From contig NC_068939.1 of NCBI RefSeq assembly GCF_016801865.2, positions 154,944,240-155,008,239 on the forward strand: DNA of 64,000 nucleotides, read 5' to 3'. Below are positions 22,481-34,917 of this stretch, one piece after another. Each line of letters opens with the position of its first letter. The first letter of the stretch is position 1. The notes beneath the pieces were generated by a model. That model was not told the origin of the DNA. It searched no databases and was given only the letters and a program-made list of their open reading frames with translations. The DNA comes from Culex pipiens pallens. Its lineage: Eukaryota; Arthropoda; Insecta; Diptera; Culicidae. The translations under genes were made by a program, and so were the position numbers.

Positions 22481-24041
22481 TGGAAAATTCCTATTCACCT
22501 GTAAATCTATTTTGAGAATTTAATCAAATCGATGAAACCATCTGCCTTTTTCCATCGCCAGCCCATCAATCAAATGAAGTCCGAACTTTCATTTTCGTTT
22601 GGCAAACAAAGTTTCAACGCAGGGTGCCACCGCCAGCAGCAGCATCAGATGTTTTTAGCTAAATTGGCGCGAAAACGCGCGATGCTCCACGCTGAAAAAT
22701 CGAACCAATCGATCAAGTCGATTCCATCCCCGCGGGCAGCAAATTAATTAGTTGTAGTAACTGGAGAAAAGGCCACCTCCCCTAACTTCACCGCTGTCTA
22801 GTGGCCGGCAATTTCAGCTGAATTTTTCGAGCAGCAGCTTGCTTTTCCAGATTGATCGCCAACAGTTTCGGTGTCAAAATTAGTAATGGACTGGAATTTT
22901 TCCACCGCGATGGAAAACGGAAATTTCCGATTACTTAATCACGGTGGGGTGAAAATCTGTGACGTGCTCTGGTGGAGGGAAAAATTGGCACCATTTGTCA
23001 TTGCTGGGAAACGGAAAAAGCCCCATCAAATTGGTGCTCTCCCTCGAACATGAACTCATTAGTAGTAAAAAGGGGAACGTGACGCGGCGGTCAGAGCTTG
23101 TAATTAGCACAGGAGGGGTTTAGAAATCATCAAACAATTGTCTCGTGCCGAGTGATTTGTGTGCCAATTTAGAGGCGAGGCGAAACTAAGCGGTGATTAA
23201 CTTGGCTGGGGTGGCAACCCAAATTAGTATCGATTTTCGGTGGCGTGTCAACGGGACCTTGGCTTTGGTGCACGCAAAGGATTCGGTTTGTTTGAATTCA
23301 GCAAAAGTCTTGAATAAATTCATGGCGAAACAAATCCTAGCCGCTTGAATTTGGTAAATGTATAAGGTTTCATTTCACAGAATGAAAACATTGTTTCTAG
23401 CGTAGATCTTCGTCATCTGATTTAAAAGCAAAATTGCTGACACACAGCTAAACTCCAACCAGATGCTCAGTAAATCTCGAGAGAATACAAACATAAACAC
23501 ATAAAAAAAATCTTACCATGAAACGTGCTATTGATCTATCCCTAAATATAGTGTTGCCAAATATGTTAAAGGCAAAAGTAGTACCTGTAATGAGAAAATA
23601 AAAAAAAACGACTTAGATTTTCGCTTATGTTTTTCAAATAAATAAAAATGTGCTTGATCCATTTCAATGAATTGCTCCATCATTTCATTTGTTAAAAATA
23701 AAATTAATTAATTAAACGTACATGACAAATAATATTGCTGAGAGCTGGAGTTGGTTAGAATGCAAGGATCAACGAGTGTCGAAAATCACTATTTTTAAAA
23801 CAATCCAAACGTGGCTGGGATCATACAAATAGCACGGGTCTTCTTAAAAGATAGTATTTATTTTTTAATTTTTACATTAAATATTGATAAAAATAAAGCG
23901 ACTGTGAACATTTTAAATTGACTGAATGACATTTGATTCTGCATTTTCATTTAGATGAGACTCTCAAGAACTAAAAAAAAACGGATTTTTTGGGACCACA
24001 ACTCGAAATCTACGGTCAGTTTCAGAATAGTAAAACATTAT
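22481..24041. other. Single-copy island, then AT-rich
   Basis: 22500-23330 is mixed-composition, non-repetitive DNA. A 71-codon frame at 22532-22747 has no known domain. The rest is AT-rich with no recognised features. Confidence 0.3.
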
Positions 24042-24539
24042 CATACGTTCTTTGTTATTTTAGATGGTGGGGCAGCGCGGTTGCCTTGCAGGATTACTCG
24101 TGTTTCGAGTGTAATTTTTTTTAGTGATTAGTGATATTTGTGCTGCCTGCTTCAGTCGATTGCCTTATAGAATTATTCGTGTTTCGAGCGTCCTTTTTTG
24201 AGTTATTGGTGTTAATCAAAAAACCCTTCTTATATCATCGTTGATCAGAAAGCTTGGCGTCGGGTAAATTGAGCGTTAATCTTTCAAATAATGGGTAAAA
24301 TTTTCTCGGTGAAAAACTAATTTCTATACAATCGTTTATCGAAAGACACGCTGGCATTTTGGAACGTCGAATTAATAGTGGAGCAAAATTTTCATTTATT
24401 AGATAATAACCATGTGTGAGTGTTCTTGAGTGTTACCCAGAATGACCTTCCCATAGCATCGTTGCTCGGAAGGCTCGCTTACGGGTCTGTTATGAAAGTC
24501 CTCCCCATAGCATCGTAGCTCGATGCGTACATCTTTTTT

Positions 24540-24715
24540 GTCAGAAAAAATGTATAATTTTACCTCTGAAAATGTGTAATTTTACCACTATTCTGGAGTA
24601 ATGTCGCATTTTCAGTCTAAATTGAGGTAAAATTACATCATAAAAGAGGTAATATTCAACCTTCTAAAATTACACCTTCCAAATTTACATTTTTTTTTTG
24701 CTGTGTATATAGCGA
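24540..24715 (-). mobile_element. Truncated TA-type MITE nested in the retroposon
   Basis: The right end is CATTTTTTTTTTGCTGTG followed by TATA. The left end begins CATCTTTTTTGTCAGAAAAA, a block found about 50 bp inside the intact palindrome at 29317-29857. One terminus is therefore missing. It contains repeated TAATTTTACCTC-like phrases. Confidence 0.6.
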
Positions 24716-24910
24716 AAAACATTCCTCCCTTTCATTGAACTGCAGGCTTTTTATGAGGGCGCCGGTATTGACTAATAAAGTTGGGGTCTTCTGGGGTTAA
24801 ACAGTGAACGGATGGTTGGCTCCCAGTGATCATTTTTGATTCATTGTTTAACTTCAGCTGATCTGTCAATAACGGAGTAGCAGCTCATTGGCAGTCAAGC
24901 ATTTTCATGC

Positions 24911-25245
24911 CAGTGATGTCAACCATCGCGAAGCTCATTTTGGGTTCGCGGCACATTTTTTGTTTGTAGTGCTTTTCAGTCACGGAATTTGACAAAGTCG
25001 TATATGAAGGACTTGTAGAACACACCAAATCGTACAGCTTTGCTGAACATAGTGTTGATTTTTGATGAAAACAAAAAAAGTTACAACCAAAAATGTACAG
25101 CTATACAATGTTCTGAAGAAATGTTGCTGTTGGTGAGTTCTACAAGTGCTTCGAACGCCATTTAGCCGAATTCCGTAACTGGAAAGAACTACAAACGAAA
25201 AATGTGCCGCGAACCAAAAATGAGCGCCGATGGTTGACATCACTG
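24911..25245. mobile_element. hAT-like foldback MITE nested in the retroposon (335 bp)
   Basis: Terminal inverted repeats of about 80 bp start CAGTGATGTCAACCATCG on both sides and include GGTTCGCGGCACATTTTT. The flanking octamers TTTCATGC (24903-24910) and GCTCATGC (25246-25253) match at six of eight positions. This fits an old hAT duplication, blurred because the insertion fell in the TCATGC tail. Confidence 0.65.
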
Positions 25246-25403
25246 GCTCATGCTCATGCTCATACATTCTTTGTTATTTTAATTTTCTATTAGTAGATAC
25301 GTTTTATTTTATTTTTTAATAGGCTTGTAATTATGTTTGCTTTTTTCAATCCAAGGCATAATTCTTACAAAATGTGTTTTCACAAAAAAAAAATAATTTT
25401 TAA

Positions 25404-25937
25404 CCCTCTACTGCCCAAATTTTTTTCCGAAATGTTTTATTTTTCCCGTGTTCAGGAGGTCTTTTTGAGCAACTTTTGTTCTACGAAAAGCTTTAATTGT
25501 CTTGTTTTATATTTTTTTTGTTTCATTTTAAGTGTTTTAATTTGCATTTATCTTGTTTAATTTATGTTTGGTTTTGGTAGTATTTGGCCTATGCATTTCA
25601 TTTTGCCTATCTAATTTTTCCATATTTTTACAGTCACTTTTTCAATTTTTGCTTGTTTTTCACATTATCTGCTATAAAATGGCACCACTATCATTTAAAT
25701 TGTAAAAAAATGCGTAGGGCTATAGTCTGGGACAAAGTTGACCCCTGAACAAATGACATTTTTAAAAACATTGGCAAAGTCACATAAAACAAGTAAAATT
25801 TCCAACCCATACATTTTCTAAATTTTTTAGAGTTCTTCTTTCTAATTCTTTTGAAAGATCAAAAAATGGTTGAAAAATGGATCTTTGGCGATTTTTAAAT
25901 CGAAGCCCGTCTAAAGGCGGGCTTGGGTTGTAGAGGG
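25404..25937 (+). mobile_element. TTAA-flanked MITE, CCCTCTAC termini (534 bp)
   Basis: TTAA at 25400-25403 and 25938-25941 flanks CCCTCTACTGCCCAA on the left and TTGGGTTGTAGAGGG on the right. The TTAA target fits piggyBac- or Kolobok-type elements. Similar sequences at about 10385, 31033 and 45326 are all in the same orientation. Confidence 0.7.
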
Positions 25938-25941
25938 TTAA

Positions 25942-28340
25942 ACATAAACTTAAAAAAAATGCTTTATTAAATTTAATTTAGATTGCAAGTAGGACGGAAT
26001 CTTATTCTTTATCCATTTTGAATATTTTTTTTTCTATATCTTAGATACGAATAATTTTGAAAGTCTTTGGCACCACCTTCCCCCTATTCTTTTTTAAATT
26101 GGTATTTTTTCAAGAAAACTTTAATGGAATTTCAAGTGCAATCAGCTGAAATCAATTGATTTCAATGATTTTATCATTCCCCTGCATTTAGTTCCATTGA
26201 ATTTTTGAAAATTTTCGATGCACCAAGTTTATTTTCACATTTTTTTCGTTTCCGTCAAATCTTACATTTTTCGAAAACTATTGACTGCAAAACAATCGAA
26301 CTATTTAAAAATGCATTTAAAACCCTTTTTTCATTGAATGGTAAGACTATGGCTTGCTATTTGAGTATTTTTTAAGGTTTTGCTTGAATGCAGAGCGAAA
26401 TAAACTAAATAAAGAAACCATATAAATAAATATTTTTATATGAGAAATTTTCTGAGACTGCAGACAACGATATTTTTGCCATTTTTGTTCATTGGGATGT
26501 TATTTTTGTGTACTTTTCCATGAGCAATGAAGTGAGTTAACATCATTAGGATGTCCATACAAATTTTCATTCAAATGATGCAACTGCCATGAAAAAGGGT
26601 AGTAAAAATTCAAAAATCCGTATCTTTATAACTGATTTTCTGATTGATTTGGTAACTTTGGTATTCTTTTTAAGGTATTGCTAAGGATGTCTAATCTAAT
26701 TTAATTTAATCTAACCAACTTAGGGGGGGGGGGGGGGGGTTAGCGATTGTCCACGCTCCATACAAAAAATATTTGTTTTTTTTTATGGAAATCGTCAACG
26801 AGAAGGAGGAGGGGGTCTGAGATTCAAAAAAAAAGTGTCACGTGGTTTATGGATGGTCCCGTAAGTTGATTTTCGTAAAAACATCATACATTTTTTTGTT
26901 GCTGTCATTTCATAACTAATTAGGGGAAATTCTCGTATCTTTGGCAGGTAAAGCTCTCGCTCCTAACTCCATCCAATTTGCTGATTTTCACTATTTAAAC
27001 AACTAATTTTGCAAAACTTTTGGTAAAAACTCGCTTGCTCACTTCTTATTGAGCTATTTATCACTCGATTTCAGTTGAAAACGCTTTTAATTAGCTTTAA
27101 TTGCATGTCAAAGTTCTGACCTGCCAACATTAGAGGCACGCTGGAATTAGATGCTGTTCCCCTAGTCTAAACGATTGAGTTCTTCTAACAAACTAAAACT
27201 TCTCAATAAAAAAATATACTCTAAAACAAATTTACCCATTTTTTAAATTCAACTATTTACACAAAAAATATTCATTAAAGAACAAAATGAGTGTGTTTTA
27301 GATAAAAGAAATGCCATCCTTTGAGCTTTATTACAATTTGGTCAAAATTAGTATGGCAGTGTTGCCAATATGACGAAAAAACGTTATTTTGAAAAAAAGA
27401 AAACATGGAAAAAGAGTTTTTTGCAATTCCGTCGTGAAACTACTTACTTTTCCTGTCATTCTTGAACGACGAAATAGCCTACTTTTCTATACCAAAAATA
27501 ACAGAATCGAATAGCAACACTTTTCAAAATGAATGCTTAAAAGTTTCTACATTTCAGCACTGAAAATTTGAACTTTTCAGCACTTGTTTCGAAAAGTAAC
27601 ACTTTTAATTTTTTTTATTTAAACGATTTATTGACAAAATACATGAAAATTTTACTTAAAATTTCACTCAATGGGTGTTTTTCGGAATTGCAAAAAAATG
27701 TGTATGGTACTCGTTGCAAAACTTGATTTCTTCAGCACTCTTCGTATTTGTCTAACTCGGTGAACCACGTCGTGCTGAAAAAATCCTCTTTTTGCAACTT
27801 GTTGCATAAACTTCTATTTTCGATGTAAAATTTATTTCACAACTGAAAAGTACTTAACATACATTTCGATAACGTTCCCCGTATTCGTGTTAGACCCACA
27901 AAAAAAAAAATTGATGTTAACTTGACTATTTTTAACCTGTAAAAGTCAAGGCCAATTTTGACCATCCTAAAATATTTTTTTTTCTCGAAACACTCAGTTT
28001 TTTTTATAATTTTGCTTCAAAGATATTGTTGATTGGACCAATGATTGCTAAGATACAGCCTCCGAAAGAAAATCACACAAGAAACAAAAAAAAAAACCAT
28101 CAAAACATTGAAAGAGTGTTACGGCCTTCTGGGACGATCGGGACTACAGTCTGAAAAGGGACAGGTTTAGAGCTTTTAAATTTGGAAATTTATGTACACA
28201 TTTTGTTGGTCTGAGTCTGTTCTAATCGCAACCAACCAGAAAAATCCAAATATTGTGCTCCTACATGGTTAAAACTGCTGTCCCAATTCACCCCAGTTAA
28301 CAACAAGAAGTACCACAAAAAGCTTTATTTCAACATAACA
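25942..28340. other. AT-rich repeat debris
   Basis: Contains a fragment resembling foldback-family ends (about 26480-26690), a 17-base G run, and a block with repeated 'cagcac' and 'aacactttt' phrases (about 27340-27850). No coding exon or well-bounded element found. Confidence 0.35.
26723..26739 (+). repeat. Homopolymer of 17 G
   Basis: An uninterrupted run of 17 guanines in an AT-rich setting, next to CCACGCTCCATAC and CACGTGGTTTATGGATGG blocks. It may mark one end of a dispersed repeat. Confidence 0.9.
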
Positions 28341-28798
28341 ATCTAAATCAAATCAATTGACAGTCCCATTGATTCATTCATTTCCGATCCCAGACCCCAA
28401 CAAACAAGCTCCGAAATATGGCAACAAAAATCGCTTCATGGAACGGAGCTCGTTTGATGTTTCAGCTTTCACAACCGTCAATCAAACGTCACAAAAAAAG
28501 GTACAAGTTCTAATTTTGTCACAAAGGCGCCCAATGGAAACCATTTTTTTGGTGTTCGTTTTGACGAGTACTTATGACGAAAAAAATGATTTTTGAGGGG
28601 GGGAATTCTTTGAAGTTTTTTTTTCCATTTTTAATCATAAATAAACTCAGAAAGGTGTTGTGTTTTTGAGTGATTTTGGTTAATTTCGTAAAAAGCCGTA
28701 ACATTTATATGTTATAAGTCACTGTAAAGTTATTCTGAGCTTTTCCAGGCAAAATTTTCCACAAATTTCCACTATCAAAAGCAGTGAACCGTAAAGTT
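28341..28798. other. Mixed-composition sequence, nothing recognised
   Basis: A 79-codon frame at 28357-28596 lacks any recognisable domain and is not called as a gene. Confidence 0.3.
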
Positions 28799-29182
28799 GA
28801 GTCCCTGCAACCAACACGTGTCGTTCGAGGGGGTCGCTTCAGCTCAACGGCCAGGCCACAGTCTATGGGTTCAAAACATGGCGAATCTCGCCAGAGCTTA
28901 TGGTAATACCTTGCAAACGGTGTGGAGTAGCAGCAGCACCTGCACCTGACCGACCACCGAGATCTGGATGGCGTGTTTCAAACGCGTCGAAAGCTGCGTG
29001 GGTGACGATGAGATTTATTTGCAGCGTACAGGCGTACACACCGCCTTCAACACTTTCATCCCCTGCTGATGCCGGTCTACAGGCCACGTTTGTAGCACCA
29101 ATTTCCGATTTAGTGCTTTGATTTACAGCACCCGAGATACGACACACTATGGTGTGCTTGCATAAGAAGGGTTGGCTGAGGG
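28799..29182. other. GC-rich island with long open frames on both strands; unresolved
   Basis: About 107 codons are open on the plus strand (ending at the TGA of 29119-29121), and about 106 on the minus strand (ending at 28863). The composition contrasts with the AT-rich flanks. Neither translation contains a domain I recognise. It may be a lone exon, a retroposed fragment or chance in GC-rich DNA. Confidence 0.3.
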
Positions 29183-29316
29183 ATCACTGGGATCTGCTGA
29201 AGAGTTACTGACCAAATTTTAATGTTTGAAAAGACAAGAGTCCAACTCCAAAAGAGTATCAAAAAGTAATACTTTGCGATACAAGAGCTGAAAAATTGAA
29301 ATTTTCAGCACTGTTA

Positions 29317-29857
29317 CACAGTAAAAAAAAACATGGTAAAATTACATCTAAAAAGGAGTACATCTTTTATGTCAGAAAAAAGCTTTAATTTTACCTCTTA
29401 TAATGTGTAATTTTACATCTGGCAGACGCTAGGAAAAAATATCTGTAAACCTAAAAAAATATCAAACCGGCGATAGTTATATCTAGCTTACTAAGTCCGC
29501 GCCCCAACCCGCACGGCTAACTCGCCGCTGTGAAAACTGGACGATCAAAGCCAATGTAGCTCTATGTACCGTATATGCAGTAAATACAGTATACAATGTA
29601 CGGAGCACATAGAGCTACATTGGCTTTGATCGTCCAGTTTTCACAGCGGCGAGTTAGCCGTGCGGGTTGGGGCGCGGACTTAGTAAGCTAGATATAACTA
29701 TCGCCGGTTTGATATTTTTTTGGGATTACAGATATTTTTTCCTAGCGTCTGCCAGATGTAAATTTACACATTATAAGAGGTAAAATTAAAGCTTTTTTCT
29801 GACATAAAAGATGTACTCCTTTTTAGATGTAATTTTACCATGTTTTTTTTTACTGTG
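29317..29857. mobile_element. 541-bp near-perfect palindromic element flanked by TA
   Basis: The ends are CACAGTAAAAAAAAACATGG and its complement, with TA at 29315-29316 and 29858-29859. Both arms (about 250 bp) match almost base for base, including the GC-rich block GTCCGCGCCCCAACCCGCAC. The loop at about 29570-29600 is only some 30-40 bp. It is a mariner/Tc1-type TA target and non-autonomous. Confidence 0.9.
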
Positions 29858-29879
29858 TATTTTAGGCGATTTTCTTGCT

Positions 29880-30830
29880 AAGAAACGATTAAAAAGCTCA
29901 CAGTTAGACCTAGCGAGCTAATCCCCTTCAACGATTTTGTCCAACCCCCTATAATAATCCCACAATGCCAGGATCGTGACCCGGAGAAGGTCGCCGCAGC
30001 AGCTATCAACGACCGGCCCGTCCGCCGCAATACACCGAACAGCCGGGGCGTGATATAAGAGCTTGTAATAGGCTTTCCATTCGGGTTTAGGGCGCAAGAT
30101 TTATGATTCCAGGAGAGGATGTATGAATGTACGCATCAGCCTCGCTGTACTTGCCTCGCTCGTGTTATCGACATGACCTGGGCTCGGTAATACCAGGTAT
30201 CCGGGTGTCATCACGGTCCAGCAGCCACCGTCGGAACGCCCTTCTCGGCGAGCATTCCGGGAAGGTTTCGCGCGAAGACAGATCGGCTCCATTAAAAGTA
30301 ATTGGAATTCTGGAAAGTGTTCGCGAGTGTCGACACGGCACGTTGAAGGATTAGACGAACCCGGCTGATGTTGGTGGTGCCGTTGATGGATGGAGTCGCG
30401 ATTCAATAAATTAACTGGAATTTAATTGGAGTAAATATTTTGCCGCGGCACACGGGAACGTGTTGCTTCTAAATAATCAGTAGAAACAAGCAATCCAAAT
30501 AGTGTTGTGGAAATTCTACAGAATTATGACAACAATACCACAATCAGCATGGGGAAAACAAAGCGCATTCAAAAGCTTTTAAAAACTATTCCGAAAACAA
30601 ATAACAAACGCCCGATTATCCGTTTAGCAACGTAAACTAAGCGGGTAAACACAATCGGTCAAAACAGTTCTCGGAACGGTTGGTTGGTTTAAGCCGGATA
30701 ATTGCTGGCCTGGAAAGCCCAAATAGTCGTTACAGTGGAAAACAATCGTTTCACGAGAATTTGCGGGAATTCATTAAAGCAACTCAGTAGTTTATACGTG
30801 ATATTTGGCTCCTGCATGGATTAGAGCTAC
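29880..30830. other. Single-copy island
   Basis: Mixed-composition DNA with overlapping frames on both strands at 30101-30406. None is protein-like enough to call. No repeats. Confidence 0.3.
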
Positions 30831-31032
30831 TTCTTTTAATTTCGTGTCTTTAGCTAATTTAAAAAAACAAAGTCAAATTAAATTTCAAAAATAATTATAT
30901 GATGAAAAGTTCAATTTGCAATTATTATGACTTCACACATTTTTTAAAATAAGTGCATTGTTTTCAAATTTAACGCGTTTTTCGATGAAACTGTTGGATT
31001 CAGATTATTAAAATTTAAAAATGCTTTACTAA

Positions 31033-31598
31033 CGCTCTACCAGCCAACGATTTCAGGAGGAGGTCATTTTGTTCAGGAGGTCATTTTGAGCAACTTATGT
31101 TCTACGAAAACCTTTACTTATCATGTTTAATTTTTTGTTTTTTTTTTTTAATTCGCATTTATCTTGTTTAATTTATCTTTGTTTTTGTTAGTTTTTCGCC
31201 TTTCTACCACCTCCTATCATAACATTGAGTCTTTCTAATTTTTTCATGTTTTTACAGTCACTTTTTAAATTGTTTGCTTGTTTTCACATTTTCTGCACTA
31301 GAATGGCACCATTATCATTGTGAATAAATGCGTAGAGGGATAGTCTGGGACACTACAACAATTACTGCATACTTAGTTTTACTTAAAAAAAGGAAATGTT
31401 AGTAAAAAACAGCCAAAGTTGAGATCAAAAAAAGACATTTTTAAAAACATTGGCAAAGTCATACAAAACAAGTTATATTTACAACAATTTTTTTCTTCTT
31501 TTCAATGCTTTTTAAAGATCAAAATTTGGATAAAAAATGGATTTTTGGCGATTTTTTAGATCGAAGCCCGTCTAAAGGTGGGGTTAAGTTGTAGAGGG
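31033..31598 (+). repeat. Copy of the TTAA/CCCTCTAC repeat family
   Basis: The left end is a changed CGCTCTACCAGCCAA and the right end GTTGTAGAGGG. The interior is colinear with 25404-25937, including ATGGCACCATTATCATT, GCGTAGAGGGATAGTCTGGG and GATCGAAGCCCGTCT. TTAA flanks are no longer recognisable. It contains a small local duplication of CAGGAGGTCATTTTG near 31055-31085. Confidence 0.65.
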
Positions 31599-31599
31599 C

Positions 31600-32655
31600 C
31601 TCTCTTAGTTAATATTTTGTGAATAATGAGTTTTCTATTCTAATCAAATAAGCTCAAATTTACACACGCGATATCATGGGAAATATTGGCTCGATTTTTG
31701 ATGTTGAAAAATAACTAGTGTGAAATTTTCTTTTCTTTTTCATAAAATGATTTCGAAATTTTAAGAATTAAGATTGATTTTTTGTTTTTGAATGGGCTGA
31801 AATCACTTATTTTGGACATTTTAGATTTTTAATATTTGTGGTATATTTTTCAAAACAAGAGCAGAAAAAATCACAAAAGTTTCATTTACCATAAAATCTA
31901 ATCAAAAGTTTCCAAAATATCAAGAGTTGAAAAATGACGACTTATTAAATGACAGCAAGAAAGCTCATTTTTAACTAAACCTAAGCATTAAGATCAGCAA
32001 AGTCATACAAGAAAAATTGCAGGAATTCCTCTTAGATTTTCGATCAGGGGTGCTTTTCTTTCATAAAGTATTATGATATTGTAAAAACCCGAACATTTTT
32101 CGAAAATAAATCGCCTATAGCTTGAAAACTGTGAACATTATGAAATATTGTGTGAATTCAATTTTTATTAATAATTTGGCAAATGGCCTCTTTCGACAAA
32201 GGGAATGCATGGACAAAATTCCTAAGATACGTATTTGAAAATCTCGAAAAAAAAATCTGAATTTTAGAGCTTTTTGATTATTTAAAAAATGAGCAGTTTT
32301 ATTAAAAAAAATGTGAGAAAAAGTCTGAAGTCAAACATATTATAAAGTTTTTTTTATAATTAAAAAAAAAATAGTTTCTGTAAATTTTTTCTGTCTTTTT
32401 TCCAATCTTCCAAACATGATATGCTGCTCAGTTCTTTAAAAAGTAATATGAAAAAAAGTAAAAACTCGCACATATATTAATGGTTTTTTTTTTAAATGAT
32501 CTCATGAAAATTAATCCTTGTTTCATAAATAAAGATGCAAGTTTTTTTTTTTTTTCATTTTTCCAAACATGAATATAGAAATTCCATCTGAAAAGACACC
32601 GAACGGGCTCAATTTTTTCTGTGGGTTCTTTTGCCAAAATTATAAGACCCGTATT
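31600..32655. other. AT-rich sequence, nothing recognised
   Basis: No bounded repeats, no coding signal. Confidence 0.3.
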
Positions 32656-32659
32656 CATT

Positions 32660-33125
32660 TGTAAGGCCATTAGGGTAACCTACACCGTGCTTAAGGGGCT
32701 ACAAAAATGGCAATTTTCGTAAATTTTCGCGAAAAACACATTTTTCAAAAAAATCATAACTCCACGTCATATCAACCGATTCTAGCTGTCGCTGTTGCTG
32801 AAATTTAAAAGATATCGCATTTTGAGTTAAAAAAGTTGTTTTTTCCGTTTTCGTCAATCCTGTTAATGAACACTCCCATTCTTGAGTATGTTACGAAAAA
32901 TTGTCCGAGGAATCCGAATAAAATAAATTTTACTCGACTTTTTGAAATATTTGACTGGAATTTTCGGTCTTCAAACTATTTTTCTTTGAAAGGCCAACTA
33001 AACTTAGTTGATATGGCGCGAAGTCATGATTTTTTTTTTGAAAAAAATAGTAGTTGCGAAAATCGACGAAAATTGCAATTTTTGGGACCACCTTAGCACG
33101 GTGTAGGTCACTCTTATGGCCAAAT
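32660..33125. mobile_element. Inverted-repeat element, CCTACACCGTGCTTAAGG arms
   Basis: GGCCATTAGGGTAACCTACA on the left is mirrored by the complement of the right end (GGCCATAAGAGTGACCTACA), and both are followed by CCGTGC. Weaker similarity continues outward on both sides, suggesting a larger, decayed foldback of about 32600-33250. Fragments of the family lie near 42000-42260 and 46550-46680. Confidence 0.6.
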
Positions 33126-33885
33126 AAAAAAAAAATACGTGTCTAACTATTCTGGCCAAGGAACCTAACGAAAATTTTTGAGCACGATTGGAGAACTTTT
33201 TTTTTCGGTTTATGCTCTTTTCAAGTGGAATTGATGAATAGTTCTTTGAACAGTCAAAAAAGAAAATTATGAGGTTCCAAATTGCTAAAAACAAGCTGCA
33301 GTAATTTCCATTTGAGGCTCATTGGACAGAGATATAAATAATTCTCAATAAAAAAACACAAACACACATTTTTGATTTTTGTCCATTCGACCTCTTTTGA
33401 TTCCTTCGATTTTAGCAACATTAAAAAAAAAGAATAATTTGATTTTCAACAACATTGGAATTGAATTTAAAAATTTTAAACAAATTTTTAAGGAAAGTTT
33501 TCGATTTCAAAATATGGCATGATAGTAAAATTTTCTGATCTTTTACTAAAAATACTTTCAAAATTTTTATTTTTTTCATAAGGTTCATTTGAAAATGTCT
33601 TGATTGAGTGTTAAACCAAAAAAACTCTAGCATTTATCTGACTCATTATTTCCAGATTCGTCCTTATTTTTTCAATGATCTCATTAAATTAAAATAATCA
33701 AAAGCAAACAAATTTACAGAAAAGAAGATGTTAAAAAAGACTCCAGGTTCGTGACCAAACACCAAATTTAACTATTCAAAGTTTCGTGAAAATAAAGAAG
33801 TGGTGCGGGAAACAGTTAAGACACAGATTTACTCATGACACTATAAATTATTTTTCAAACTTGATTTTCATCAATGAAATAACAC
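33126..33885. other. AT-rich sequence, nothing recognised
   Basis: Diverged repeat-like DNA without definable ends. Confidence 0.3.
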
Positions 33886-34690
33886 AAACTTTTTGATCCG
33901 TTTTACAGACCTTCAACCTATTCATTTTTGCAATTTTTTGCATAAAAAAGAAAATCCCTTCCGAAAAGCCCAACCAGCCGTTCCGATGATTCCGCGAATG
34001 CCGCGAAAAGTTCCAGTGCCCCAGAGAGGATTGTTTTCGGAAAACCCACTGCTGCGTGTTGGCTCGAAAATGCACGCGGCCAGACCATCGGGCGCCCTCT
34101 CCCAGGAACGCACAGTCAAACGGGGCTTGATTGAGGTGTTGGGTGAAGTGTGCTCGACACCAGCAGCGCACAAGTTCCGGAGCAAAACCACAGCACGTAA
34201 AGTTCCGCACAAACAACAAAGCATTCAAATTGGAGCCGATTCTTCAACCAAGCCGAGCAACCGCTCCTGGAAAATGTGGGCTCTACTCCCCTAACAGTGC
34301 GATTTTCAGTAAATCATAATACTTTTCCCAAAGCTGATTTAAAAACAACACGTGTCAGGTAGTTCAATCAATCGCTTTCCCAGCTAGCCGGCACTAATTG
34401 CAACCGTTACCGTTTCACGGTTTTCCAACCCTCCACTAAGGGCTCCCCCTTTCTCGTCATTAAACGGGCGATGGGGTTTGCTGTTGGATTCGAATACGTA
34501 ATGGCTTCATTTTCCTTTCGAGTGCTTTCGATTTCAATTTTCCTTCTGGGCTATTAGTTAACTTGAACGAAAGTTGGCGCCGTGGATTGAACAAGTGGCA
34601 GCGCTTCGAAAATGATAATGTTGATGCAAAATTGTAATCTAACGCCAAACTTCGATTAATTCTTTTAATCATCATAAAACATGTCATAAT
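33886..34690. other. GC-richer single-copy island
   Basis: Three overlapping frames of 100-133 codons occupy 33848-34294, one on the plus and two on the minus strand. None shows a known domain, and the mutual overlap suggests a composition effect. No splice structure could be assigned. Confidence 0.3.
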
Positions 34691-34917
34691 TTATTTGATT
34701 TTTTGTCTCAATATTTTTGTGAAACAAATTTTCGCTATGAATTTTGGCAAATCCAATTTTGTTGGATCTTTTTCTCCACCCCACCTTTTCAAATTTTGTC
34801 TAGAATATGATAGAATTGATAGTAAAATCAACCTTTTCTTAAACGTTAGTTCTTCTTTTCTTCTTAATGATGTTGTCATTGCAATCTAACAGAAATAGAA
34901 ATTCATTTATGAACAAA

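Larger units (their letters stand above)
24063..25260 (+). mobile_element. Non-LTR-like retroposon with 21-bp TSD, carrying two nested MITEs
   Basis: A 21-bp duplication with one mismatch (begins CATAC, ends TTATTTTA) lies at 24042-24062 and 25261-25281. The 5' part has two related modules, each with a TTGCCTT block and ATTAYTCGTGTTTCGAG, about 90 bp apart. The 3' part has GCGCCGGTATTGA and ACGGAGTAGCAGCT blocks shared with 42267-43132 and 55495-55678. It ends in a TCATGC-repeat tail. No protein frame remains. Insertions at 24540-24715 and 24911-25245 interrupt it. Confidence 0.75.

Noticed and set aside
33848..34294. Overlapping 133-, 126- and 100-codon frames on opposite strands
   Set aside because: Mutually overlapping, no domain or splice structure recognised. 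Best explained by local GC-richness.
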